From an uncultured Prevotellaceae bacterium (lineage in GTDB: Bacteria; Bacteroidota; Bacteroidia; Bacteroidales; Bacteroidaceae), in contig CADCBZ010000013.1 in the NCBI GenBank assembly GCA_902799765.1, forward strand, positions 1-64,000: 64,000 bases of DNA, read 5' to 3'. Of this stretch, positions 36,104-44,305 are shown piece after piece. Position numbers and translations under genes: made by a program. The stretch's first letter is position 1; each line of letters begins with the position of its first letter. Under the pieces are notes generated by a model. It ran no database searches and was not told the DNA's origin. It was given only the letters and a program-made list of their open reading frames with translations.

Positions 36104-36609
36104 TTTATCTTTACGGGTATGCCACTGACCATCAGGATCACCTCGTCGGCTTTTGAGGCGATATACTGGTTCATCCAACCCTCAAGGTCAGTGAATTTGC
36201 GTTGGATGGCATTGTCGCTCACACCACCACTGCCAATCTCATTAGTGACAAAGATATAGGTGGCATCGGGGGCTGTAAATTGGTCGAATTCTGCCTTAGC
36301 CAGTTCGAGCGACTTGTCTGTATCAGATTCGTTGGCAAAGAAGAAGTTGGTGAGCCAGAGGGTCACGCAGTCGATCACCACCACACGCCCCGTCAGATCA
36401 TGGCGACTCAAAGCCATCTCCTCCTCGATATTTGTCCATTGCGGTCCGCGACGCGCCTGATGCCTGCGCACCCGTTCCTTAAACTCTTCGTCCCAGATGT
36501 GGGCTGTGGCTACATAGACAGGATTAGGCGAGAGACGTAATGCCATGGCCTCTGCCTCCTTGCTCTTGCCAGAACGCTGGCCACCTGTAATCAATATCAA
36601 CTTCTTCAT
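36100..36609 (-). CDS. cobU: Adenosylcobinamide kinase / guanylyltransferase
   Basis: 169 aa from ATG 36609, overlapping the cobS stop by 4 nt. P-loop LITGGQRSGKS, IDCVTLWLTN, EIGSGGVS. Phosphorylates cobinamide and attaches GMP. Confidence 0.95.
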   Translation of the reverse strand: MKKLILITGGQRSGKSKEAEAMALRLSPNPVYVATAHIWDEEFKERVRRHQARRGPQWTNIEEEMALSRHDLTGRVVVIDCVTLWLTNFFFANESDTDKSLELAKAEFDQFTAPDATYIFVTNEIGSGGVSDNAIQRKFTDLEGWMNQYIASKADEVILMVSGIPVKIK

Positions 36610-37403
36610 AAGCTTGCTAAATGAAATTGCAGACAAATTACCAGATAGACGGCTAATTCCACCAGTAGGAAAGTGGCACCGCAACAGTCACCGGTATAAC
36701 CGTGAATCTTGCGCCACATCAGCAGATAGAGGAAGTACATCACCAAGCAGGGCAGGAAGATCACCATTTCCCATGAAATGCCTGTCAGCCATAGGAATAG
36801 GCCCAAAGGCAACAGCCCCTGAACGGCCAGACTGATGCCAGTCACCACGTCAAACTTACGATACACCGTTTTGGCCTTAGCCTCCTCTTCCTTCCTGGCA
36901 TAGGGCATCATCAGGATCAACTGCGCTGCTACCATCTTGGCGTAGGGATCGGCAGCCAGGATGACTAAAGCCGCAGTCCTGGGTTCCAGCGAGAGTAGTG
37001 CTCCTGCTAATAACGCCAGATAGAGAATCAGTCCCAGCACGCCATAGGTACCGATGTGGGAATCCTTCATGATGTCGAGGATGCGCTGACGGTCATTACC
37101 CCCTCCTCCGAATCCGTCGAAGAAGTCTGCCAACCCGTCTTCATGCAGTGCCCCAGTAAGAAGCAGACGTGCTGCGATGGCCAGTAACACAGCAGCTGTA
37201 TAGGGCAGAACCATACTGCCGAAATACAGTGTGGCAGCCATCACTCCACCTGTCAGCCAACCTACCAAAGGCCAATGTTCAACCACCCGACTATAACACT
37301 CCTTCGGAGGCTGATGCAGTCGCCAGAAGGGTAGGCGGGTGAAGAAGATCAACGAGGCCCAGATGCGGTCATACCACTTCGTTTGGTCGATGCTAGTCTG
37401 CAT
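36606..37403 (-). CDS. cobS: Adenosylcobinamide-GDP ribazoletransferase
   Basis: 265 aa integral membrane protein with several hydrophobic helices and the conserved HEDGLADFFDGFGGG segment. Joins cobinamide-GDP and the activated lower base, the step that gives cobalamin (phosphate). Starts 6 bp after the TSCPD gene. Confidence 0.95.
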   Translation of the reverse strand: MQTSIDQTKWYDRIWASLIFFTRLPFWRLHQPPKECYSRVVEHWPLVGWLTGGVMAATLYFGSMVLPYTAAVLLAIAARLLLTGALHEDGLADFFDGFGGGGNDRQRILDIMKDSHIGTYGVLGLILYLALLAGALLSLEPRTAALVILAADPYAKMVAAQLILMMPYARKEEEAKAKTVYRKFDVVTGISLAVQGLLPLGLFLWLTGISWEMVIFLPCLVMYFLYLLMWRKIHGYTGDCCGATFLLVELAVYLVICLQFHLASL

Positions 37404-37409
37404 AGCTGC

Positions 37410-37682
37410 TTAGTCTTCCAACGGCGCGTTCTTCAACTGCTCCAGCGCTCTGCAGAGCTGGTCAGGACAGGATGTGCCCTTTGTGCCGCAGCGGATACCG
37501 TCGAGTTTCTTGATCACATCGTCGATCTGCTGTCCGCGCACCAGCTGACTCACCCCCTGCAGGTTACCATTACAGCCCCCCAGGAAGAACACCTGTTGGA
37601 TTACATTGTTCTCATCGGCAGTCACATCGATCATCTTCGAGCACGTGCCCTGCGTCTCATACTGTACATGTTTTGTTTTCAT
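37410..37682 (-). CDS. TSCPD-domain protein (TIGR03905-like)
   Basis: 90 aa with VFFLGGCNGNLQGV and the signature GTSCPDQL; two to four Cys could bind metal. Related domains are found at the C-terminus of some class II ribonucleotide reductases, which use adenosylcobalamin, and here it heads the cobSUT operon. Function unknown. Confidence 0.85.
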   Translation of the reverse strand: MKTKHVQYETQGTCSKMIDVTADENNVIQQVFFLGGCNGNLQGVSQLVRGQQIDDVIKKLDGIRCGTKGTSCPDQLCRALEQLKNAPLED

Positions 37683-37704
37683 ATCTTATATATAAATGAT
37701 TTGG

Positions 37705-37737
37705 CAAAGATACAAAAAAAACAGTTAAGTGAGCAAA
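37705..37737 (-). promoter_or_regulatory. Promoter of the TSCPD-cobS-cobU-cobT operon
   Basis: Minus strand: TTTG (37737-37734), 21 bp, TATCTTTG (37712-37705). Leader only about 20 nt, so no B12 riboswitch here. Confidence 0.78.
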
Positions 37738-37800
37738 AAAAAACGTATTTTTTGATTCTCTTTTTTATCTCGACTGGCTTATAATCTCAAAAATTTTATC

Positions 37801-37808
37801 TAAATTTG
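37801..37808 (+). promoter_or_regulatory. -7 element of the SUMF1-type lipoprotein gene
   Basis: TAAATTTG, 30 bp before the start codon; no clear -33. Confidence 0.55.
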
Positions 37809-37837
37809 CACCGATTTACTTATAATTTTAAATAGTA

Positions 37838-38626
37838 ATGGAAAAAAGGAATTTATTATCAGTGGTGATGACGCTGCTCATGGCAGCTTTCATGAGTATT
37901 TCATTTACTGCCTGTGGCAGTAACGATGACAACAATCCTGCCCCAACCGACCGCAACCTTGTTGTGAAGGTTAATAACGTTAAGCTCGCTTTTATTTATG
38001 TTCCTGGTGGTACATACGAATTCACAATCAGCCGTAAAGATTCTGAACGTAATGCTATTAATGTAAACTTGTCAGGTACTATGAACGACTTCTTCATGAG
38101 TCAGACAGAAGTTACCAATCAGTTGTGGAAAGCTGTAATGGGATCTATTCCACAGCAATCAGAACAGACCGGCGATAAATACCCTGTAATCTACAATAGC
38201 TATAACGACATCAGCAACGCCGGTGGTTTCATTGACAAACTGAACGAACTGGCTAAGGACCAACTGCCTGCTGGCAAGAAGATTGCTCTGCCAACAGAAG
38301 AAGAATGGCACTATGCAGCTAAGGGCGGACCACAATCAGGAGGCTACATATATGCCGGTTCGAACTCAATAGACGAAGTAGCATGGTATTATGACAACTC
38401 TGATGCATCAACACATCCTGTTGCTCAGAAGGAACCTAACGAACTGGGGCTTTATGATATGTCTGGTAACGTATGGGAATTTACATCAACTCTTGTTAAT
38501 GGAAAAGTTGCTAACTGTGGTGGCGGTTACACCAGCGAAAATGATTGGTGTGAGCTAAATCTCAGCTTCCCGGATAATGTAGATGAGCTTTTCGAAAACG
38601 TAGGTATCCGTCTTGTGATAAAGTAA
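37838..38626 (+). CDS. Lipoprotein with a formylglycine-generating-enzyme-like (SUMF1) domain
   Basis: 262 aa. Lipoprotein signal (SFTACGS, Cys26) and one SUMF1 fold (about 50-260): SQTEVTNQLWKAVMG, LPTEEEWHYAAKGG, GLYDMSGNVWEFT. In true FGE enzymes this fold modifies sulfatases; lipoproteins like this one in Bacteroidota (GldJ/GldK relatives) often lack the catalytic Cys pair, and none is evident here. Probably structural or binding. Confidence 0.85.
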   Translation: MEKRNLLSVVMTLLMAAFMSISFTACGSNDDNNPAPTDRNLVVKVNNVKLAFIYVPGGTYEFTISRKDSERNAINVNLSGTMNDFFMSQTEVTNQLWKAVMGSIPQQSEQTGDKYPVIYNSYNDISNAGGFIDKLNELAKDQLPAGKKIALPTEEEWHYAAKGGPQSGGYIYAGSNSIDEVAWYYDNSDASTHPVAQKEPNELGLYDMSGNVWEFTSTLVNGKVANCGGGYTSENDWCELNLSFPDNVDELFENVGIRLVIK

Positions 38627-38637
38627 AAAAGAGTGAC

Positions 38638-38880
38638 GTGGATCGGTCTTTAGTGGATTTAGTGCTTGATATCCAGTATCGGACTCAGCACTATTGGTAC
38701 TATGAATTGCACCGCCTCTACTACGACAACCAGTTGCGTGATGCAGCACAGCAGCGTCGCCGCACGAATAAGTTCCAGGAGTGTTTCAGGCTGTTCTTTC
38801 AGACCTACGACCAGCATGCGACCTATGGAGTAGAGGCCGTATCCAAAAATATAATGTTTTGTTACAATCCTGTTACGTAA
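38638..38880 (+). CDS. Hypothetical 80-aa protein
   Basis: GTG start 11 bp after the lipoprotein stop. Rich in Tyr, Gln and Arg; codon use looks coding for residues 10-70 (IQYRTQHYWYYELHRLYYDN). The last dozen codons run into a terminator hairpin, so the natural C-terminus may have been lost. No similarity recognised; could be a remnant. Confidence 0.45.
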   Translation: MDRSLVDLVLDIQYRTQHYWYYELHRLYYDNQLRDAAQQRRRTNKFQECFRLFFQTYDQHATYGVEAVSKNIMFCYNPVT

Positions 38881-38903
38881 CCGTATCGTAACAGGATTTT
38901 TTT
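38866..38903 (+). terminator. Intrinsic terminator before the Na/Pi symporter gene
   Basis: 11-bp stem ATCCTGTTACG/CGTAACAGGAT (38867-38877, 38887-38897), 9-nt loop, T-run to 38903. The T-run also provides the -33 box of the next promoter. Confidence 0.9.
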
Positions 38904-38932
38904 GGAACGAGCGTGGATTCGTTGTATCTTTG
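38901..38932 (+). promoter_or_regulatory. Promoter of the Na/Pi symporter gene
   Basis: TTTG (38901-38904), 20 bp, TATCTTTG (38925-38932). Start codon at 38945, giving a leader of only about 8 nt. Confidence 0.8.
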
Positions 38933-38944
38933 CGCAAAAAAGAA

Positions 38945-40636
38945 ATGATGGAAACAACACAGAATTATTTATTCGTAGCGCTGAAATTACTGGGCGCATT
39001 AGGTTTGCTGATTTACGGCATGAAGATGATGAGCGAGGCTCTGCAGAAGATAGCAGGTCCTCAGTTACGGTATATCCTATCGAAGATGACGACCAACCGG
39101 TTCACAGGGATGCTGACGGGTACGCTGGCGACCTGCGCCGTGCAGTCGTCATCGGCCACGACGGTGATGACGGTATCGTTTGTCTCGGCAGGACTGCTGA
39201 CGCTGGCACAGGCCATCAGTATCATCATGGGAGCGAACATCGGAACGACGCTGACGGCGTGGATCATGTCGCTGGGTTATAACGTCGATCTGACGAATGT
39301 GGTGTTCCCCGCGTTCTTCTTCGGTATGGTGCTTATCTACTACAAGCGTCACCGCTATGTGGGTGACTTCCTTTTCGGCATCGCCTTCATGTTCCTGTCG
39401 CTGGTGATGTTGAGTTCGGCTGGCAAAGAGATGGATCTGGCACACAACGAGTCGGTGGTCAACTTCTTCGCCTCGTTTGATACAAGTAGCCACCTCACGA
39501 TTCTCGTTTTTCTTCTCATCGGTACGTTGATCACCTGCATCGTGCAGTCGTCGGCTGCTGTGATGGCTATCACCATCCTGCTCTGTTCCACAGGCGTTCT
39601 ACCTATATATTTAGGAATCGCACTGGTGATGGGTGAGAACATCGGTACTACGGCAACGGCCAACCTCGCGGCACTTGGTGCAGGCATCCAGGCTCGTCGG
39701 GCGGCACTGGCCCATCTGCTGTTCAATGTCTTCGGCGTCATCTGGGTGCTCTGCGTGTTCTATCCCTTTGTCGATATGGTGTGCGGATTCGTGGGCTACG
39801 ACCCGATGGCAGGAGGTCAGGCAGAGCGACTGCCCATCGTGCTGGCGATGTTCCACACCTGCTTCAACATCACCAATACGGTGCTGCTCATCGGACTGAT
39901 CCCGCAGATGGAACGCATCGTCTGTTGGCTGTTGCCTGAGATGGAACAGGCTGGTCAACAGGAGTTGCACCTTCAATATATACAGTCTAATCTGGTGCAG
40001 ACGCCCGAAATAGCCGTGTTGCAGGCACAGAAGGAGACGGCTCACTTCGCAAAACGCATGCAGCAGATGTTTGCCCAGGTGAGACGTCTGGCCAAGGAGG
40101 ACGACGAGCAGCAGTTTGACAGCATCTTCAGGCAGATTGTGCAGGCGGAAGACCACTCCGACCAGACCGAACTGGCCATTGCCCGCTATCTGGAGCAGGT
40201 GGGCGAAGATCACCTGAGTGACGCGACGAAACAGAAAGTGCGTCAGATGATGCGCGAGGTGGGTGAGTTGGAGAGTATCGGCGACGCCTGCTACAACCTG
40301 GCCCGCACCTTCAAGCGCAAACAAGAATCTGGTCAGCACCTCACCACTCATCTGCAGGAGCGGCTTGACACTTTGATGACGCTCTGTGACGATGCCCTCA
40401 CGCAGATGAACACGATTATGTCGGGCCATCGCAACGAGCACGACATCCGTGTCACCTATAGGATAGAGAATGACATCAACCAGTTGCGTGACCGTCTGAA
40501 GGCAGGCAACATCCAAGCCGTTAATGATCATGAGTACGACTACGCCCTCGGCACCATCTTCGCCGACCTTATTAGCGAGTGTGAGAAGCTGGGCGACTAC
40601 GTGGTCAATGTCGTACAGGCGAGATTTGGGAAATAA
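38945..40636 (+). CDS. Na/Pi symporter (NptA/YjbB type) with PhoU-like C-terminal domain
   Basis: 563 aa; ATG 38945 (or the next ATG 38948) preferred to a TTG inside the -7 box. Two inverted membrane repeats carry the QSSSATTV and QSSAAVMA motifs of sodium-phosphate transporters; about 360-563 is a helical PhoU-like domain. Takes up phosphate, or exports it in some relatives. The two-component genes directly downstream suggest phosphate-linked control (inference). Confidence 0.92.
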   Translation: MMETTQNYLFVALKLLGALGLLIYGMKMMSEALQKIAGPQLRYILSKMTTNRFTGMLTGTLATCAVQSSSATTVMTVSFVSAGLLTLAQAISIIMGANIGTTLTAWIMSLGYNVDLTNVVFPAFFFGMVLIYYKRHRYVGDFLFGIAFMFLSLVMLSSAGKEMDLAHNESVVNFFASFDTSSHLTILVFLLIGTLITCIVQSSAAVMAITILLCSTGVLPIYLGIALVMGENIGTTATANLAALGAGIQARRAALAHLLFNVFGVIWVLCVFYPFVDMVCGFVGYDPMAGGQAERLPIVLAMFHTCFNITNTVLLIGLIPQMERIVCWLLPEMEQAGQQELHLQYIQSNLVQTPEIAVLQAQKETAHFAKRMQQMFAQVRRLAKEDDEQQFDSIFRQIVQAEDHSDQTELAIARYLEQVGEDHLSDATKQKVRQMMREVGELESIGDACYNLARTFKRKQESGQHLTTHLQERLDTLMTLCDDALTQMNTIMSGHRNEHDIRVTYRIENDINQLRDRLKAGNIQAVNDHEYDYALGTIFADLISECEKLGDYVVNVVQARFGK

Positions 40637-40663
40637 AAGCTTTTCTTTTTCGAAGTTTTTTAT

Positions 40664-40671
40664 TATATTTG
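40664..40671 (+). promoter_or_regulatory. -7 element of the response regulator gene
   Basis: TATATTTG, ending 8 nt before the ATG at 40680, so the transcript would have almost no leader. Confidence 0.6.
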
Positions 40672-40679
40672 CAGCCAGA

Positions 40680-41328
40680 ATGGAACAGAAGAGAATCCTT
40701 ATAGTTGACGACGAGCAGGATCTGTGTGAGATCCTGTGCTATAACCTGACGGCTGCGGGCTATCAGGAAAGGTGTGGCGCAATATGACCTGCTTTTGCTC
40801 GACGTGATGATGCCTGGGATGTCGGGCTTTGAACTGGCCCGGCAGTTGAAGGATGATGAGGCTACAGCCTCTATCCCCATCATCTTCCTGACGGCGAAGG
40901 ATACGGAGGAGGATATGCTCCACGGCTTCGGACTGGGGGCAGACGACTATGTGAAGAAACCGTTCTCCGTCCGCGAGGTGATGGCCAGGGTGAAGGCGGT
41001 GCTCTGTCGTTCGGAGAGTGTCGAGGCTGGCAAGCCCAAGATCCTGCAATATGAGGGGTTAGCGATAGATCTCAGCCATAAATCTGTCAAGGTGGATGGT
41101 GAGGCTGTGGCGCTGACCAAGACTGAGTTTGAATTGCTTGTCTTGTTGCTGAGTCATCGTGGGAAGGTGTTTTCTCGCCAACAGATTCTTGATAGCGTCT
41201 GGCCTCAGGATGTCATTGTGACGGATCGCACCGTTGATGTCAATGTGACCCGCATGCGCAAGAAGATTGGGCGATATGCCAGTCTCATTGTCAGTCGGCA
41301 GGGATTCGGATATGTGTTTGAGTTATGA
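40680..41328 (+). pseudogene. OmpR/PhoB-type response regulator, disrupted
   Basis: Residues 1-29 (MEQKRILIVDDEQDLCEIL..) read in one frame to about 40767 and stop at 40787. The rest (VAQYDLLLLDVMMPGMSGFE, TAK, KPFSVREV, then a winged-helix domain with RTVDVNVTRMRKKI) reads in the next frame to 41328. The part between strand 1 and the phosphoacceptor strand is about 15-20 residues too short, so a short deletion with frameshift is seen, not just an indel. Restored, this would be a PhoB-like regulator next to a phosphate transporter. Either a true pseudogene or an assembly error. Confidence 0.85.
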
Positions 41329-42196
41329 GGAAACTGACGGAAGGAACGAAGATGTGGATGAGCGTGATGGTGGTATTCGCCGTCTATGCCATCATCTCGA
41401 CTGGCATCTGTTGTTGTTCTCGCTCGCGGTGATGGTGGGGCTTGCCCTGCTACTGCATCGCTATGCCCGCAGGATGGATGAGCGCATTAGCCGTGAACAG
41501 GCGGAGAAGGAGAACCAGGTGCGGCGTGAACTGACTCAGAATATCTCCCACGAACTGAAAACCCCCGTAGCCAGCATCTTAGGCTATACCGAGACCATCC
41601 TCGATGATCCGCAGATGAACAGTGAGACACAGCGACAGTTTATCCAGCGCACGCATGCTCAGGCCCAGCGACTGACGGCCCTGTTGCAGGATATCTCGAC
41701 GCTGAACCGTATGGACTATGCTGCCCATCAGCTCAAGATGGAGCGCACAGACGTGTCGGAGATTGTGAGTGATATCGTGGAGGAGACAGCCATTGCCGTA
41801 GAGAAGCGCCACATGACGGTTCATAACGGCTTGCCAGAGGACATCATCATTCAGGGTAACCCCTCGCTGATTTACAGTATCTTCCGCAACCTGATTGACA
41901 ATGCCATCAACTATGCAGGCGAGGGCACCACGATTGATATCCAGGCAGAGCCGACATCTGATGGCTGGAGGTTCCGTCTGAGTGACAACGGTGTGGGTAT
42001 CGCCCCGGAACATCTGTCGCGTATCTTTGAACGCTTCTACCGCATCGACAAAGGCCGCAGTCGTTCACTTGGCGGCACAGGTCTTGGCCTTGCCATCGTG
42101 AAGAATGCGGTCTTGTTGCATGGTGGTTCCATCACCGTCCGCCCTGCCGACAAGGGTGGCTTGGCGTTTGAGTTTACGCTGAGGAAATCTATTTGA
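41325..42196 (+). pseudogene. Sensor histidine kinase, disrupted in the sensor region
   Basis: ATG 41325 overlaps the regulator stop by 4 nt. The first 24 residues (MRKLTEGTKMWMSVMVV.., first membrane helix) read in one frame and stop at 41432; from about 41396 another frame gives the second membrane helix (LLLFSLAVMVGLALLLHRY), HisKA (NISHELKTPVAS) and HATPase (NLIDNAINYAG, GGTGLGLAI) to 42196. Most of the periplasmic loop between the two helices is missing. The catalytic core is intact but has no start codon in frame apart from poor internal ones. Confidence 0.83.
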
Positions 42197-44300
42197 ACTT
42201 GACTTTCAAACCTACTACCAGCATCGTGCCCGGACTATAGAGGGCATATTTGCGCGTGGCGGAGTCGATACGGCGATCCACACGGTTGAAAATGTTGTCG
42301 ATACCGATGGATGGCTCTATGAGTGCCCATTTCGCGACATCGAATGAGTGGGTGGTATAGAGGTTCCAGATACCATAACCAGGCGCATCTTCGTAGGAGG
42401 GATAATAAGTCTTGCTCTGTAAACGTCCGTTCAGGTTGACATTCAAGCTATAACGTTTCCATGCGTGGTGATAGTCGGCTGCAATCGTGGCTGTATGACG
42501 GATGCTGCGCTCCAGGGGTGTCCATTCTTCCCCGCTCTTGGTGCGGGCATAGGTATAGGCATAGTTCGTGGAGAGGTTGAACCCAGGGAAGAGATTGGCA
42601 GAGACATTCAGCTGCACACCTTTGATATCTCCCTTGTCGCTGTTCTGATAAAGGGCATAGCTCACCAGTTTCGAGGCCTCCGCATCTGTCATCCCCGGGA
42701 ACTCCCGTTTCAGCATCACGAGTGATGCGTCATTCACGTCGATATTCTCTTTGACCACCATGTCGTTGATGCGGTTGATGAAGCCTGTGAGACTGACGGC
42801 GATCATCTGTGTGCGATATTCGGCATTCAGCGAGAAGTAGTGACTCTTCTCTGGCTTCAAGTCCCGATTGCCGAAGCTGATCTGGGGCTTGCCACGATTC
42901 ACGGAGTAATAGTGATAGTAGAGCTCGTCGAGACCAGGGGCACGGAAACCTGCAGAGTAGGTGGCACGGAAACGGAACTCACCAGGGGCATACATCAGGG
43001 CCACCTTAGGGGTGAGGTGATTATTGAACGTCTCGTGATGTGTCAGTCGCAGACCGAGGGTGGCGGTGAAGTCTTTCAGGAACTTCATTTCGTGCTGGGC
43101 ATAGGCTGCGAGGGTATAGACCTTCTCGTTGATGTTACCAGAGGTGGCTGTGAGATGATCCTGTCGCCAGTCGGCACCAAAGATGGTGGTGCTGTTGGTG
43201 GTGAGGCCGAGAATGGCTTTCAGCTCCCCATCCATCATACGCTGTTTCTTGGATTGTACATAGTCGCCTATCTGATAGGTCTTGGTTGCCACGTCGTACT
43301 CCTTGCCATAGCGATAGCGATCAACGACGAAGTTGGCTTGAAGAGAGTTGCGGCTGGTGAACTTATAGATGCCACCAACGTTCCAGCGCAGTCCTTTGTA
43401 GCGCATCTCGTAGTCAGTTCCACCTGTGATGTCCTCTCGTGTTTCAGGGCGCGAGGTGATCTTATAGGAATAGTCCAACCCTGCGTTGAGCGCCAGATGC
43501 TGGTTGGGCGCATAGGTGAACTTCTGTCCAACGATGTTCGAACGGTAACCTGTGAAGAGTGGGGCGATGGAGGATTGTGTCTCCGTGTCAGAGCCCTTCA
43601 CATATTCGAGGTCGTTATTACGATAGCTGTCAGCACGATCGTGTGTGAACGAGGTGTAGGATCCGAAGCCCTTGCTAAAGATGTCGAGACTGACGCTCTC
43701 CGTGAGTTGTCCATGTCCAGAGACGCGTGTATCGCTGGTGGCACAGATCAGATTCTGTGTGGGTTGATCGGTAATGATATTGATCACACCTGCGATGGCA
43801 TCAGAACCATACAGTGAGGAGGCTGCTCCGTCGAGCACCTCAATACGCTTCACACGAGCCATATTGATACGGTTGAGGTCGATATTGTTGGAGATGTCGC
43901 CAGAGAGTTTCTGACCATTGATCAATATCAGAATGTACTTATTGCCCAGACCGTTGAGGCGCAGGAAGGTACCCATCGAGTTGGGTGCCATCGATATCTG
44001 GGGCATCATACGGACAAGGGCACCGTCGAAGGTGCTGATGCCCTGTTCACGGATCTCCTGGGCAGAGAGTACATGCACAGGGGTGGCAGTGCTTTTCAGC
44101 CGCTGGTGATGACCTGAACCAGTTACGACAACGGGGTTCAGATTATAAGAACGGCTGATGTCGGTAGAGTCATTACGCGTCATCTGATGAATTTGCGCCT
44201 GACTGACCATACAGCACAAAAGTAAAAAGGGAAAAAGATGCTGTCTCCCGACAGCACCTCTTCCTAAAAACCTATATAATAATACACGCACTGTTTTCAT
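42189..44300 (-). CDS. TonB-dependent receptor, second receptor of the B12-riboswitch operon
   Basis: 703 aa: plug (about 60-170, with VVVTGSG TonB-box-like start and LYGSDAIAGVINIIT) and barrel ending in LKVKFK. Of the BtuB/CirA size class, without a SusC-type N-terminal domain. The signal peptide (about 1-36) is unusual: its codons include a hairpin with T-run (44232-44256). Lies 5 bp after the CbiK-like gene. Likely cargo is a corrinoid or other tetrapyrrole, by operon context. Its 3' end overlaps the kinase by 8 nt. Confidence 0.88.
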   Translation of the reverse strand: MKTVRVLLYRFLGRGAVGRQHLFPFLLLCCMVSQAQIHQMTRNDSTDISRSYNLNPVVVTGSGHHQRLKSTATPVHVLSAQEIREQGISTFDGALVRMMPQISMAPNSMGTFLRLNGLGNKYILILINGQKLSGDISNNIDLNRINMARVKRIEVLDGAASSLYGSDAIAGVINIITDQPTQNLICATSDTRVSGHGQLTESVSLDIFSKGFGSYTSFTHDRADSYRNNDLEYVKGSDTETQSSIAPLFTGYRSNIVGQKFTYAPNQHLALNAGLDYSYKITSRPETREDITGGTDYEMRYKGLRWNVGGIYKFTSRNSLQANFVVDRYRYGKEYDVATKTYQIGDYVQSKKQRMMDGELKAILGLTTNSTTIFGADWRQDHLTATSGNINEKVYTLAAYAQHEMKFLKDFTATLGLRLTHHETFNNHLTPKVALMYAPGEFRFRATYSAGFRAPGLDELYYHYYSVNRGKPQISFGNRDLKPEKSHYFSLNAEYRTQMIAVSLTGFINRINDMVVKENIDVNDASLVMLKREFPGMTDAEASKLVSYALYQNSDKGDIKGVQLNVSANLFPGFNLSTNYAYTYARTKSGEEWTPLERSIRHTATIAADYHHAWKRYSLNVNLNGRLQSKTYYPSYEDAPGYGIWNLYTTHSFDVAKWALIEPSIGIDNIFNRVDRRIDSATRKYALYSPGTMLVVGLKVKFK
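44232..44256 (-). terminator. Terminator-like hairpin in the 5' coding region of the 42189-44300 receptor
   Basis: Minus strand: TGCTGTC, GGGA loop, GACAGCA, then TCTTTTT. It lies about 45-70 nt after the start codon, so it could reduce expression of this last gene of the operon. Confidence 0.4.
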
Positions 44301-44305
44301 ATTTT

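Noticed and set aside
35033-37737. B12 riboswitch before the cobSUT operon
   Set aside because: The leader is only about 20 nt and has no B12 box.
39611-40531. Long open frame (306 codons) on the minus strand
   Set aside because: Antisense to the Na/Pi symporter gene, whose motifs are clear.
42840-43817. 325-codon open frame on the plus strand
   Set aside because: Antisense to the TonB receptor; composition (Val/Gly/Glu-rich) is that of a shadow frame.
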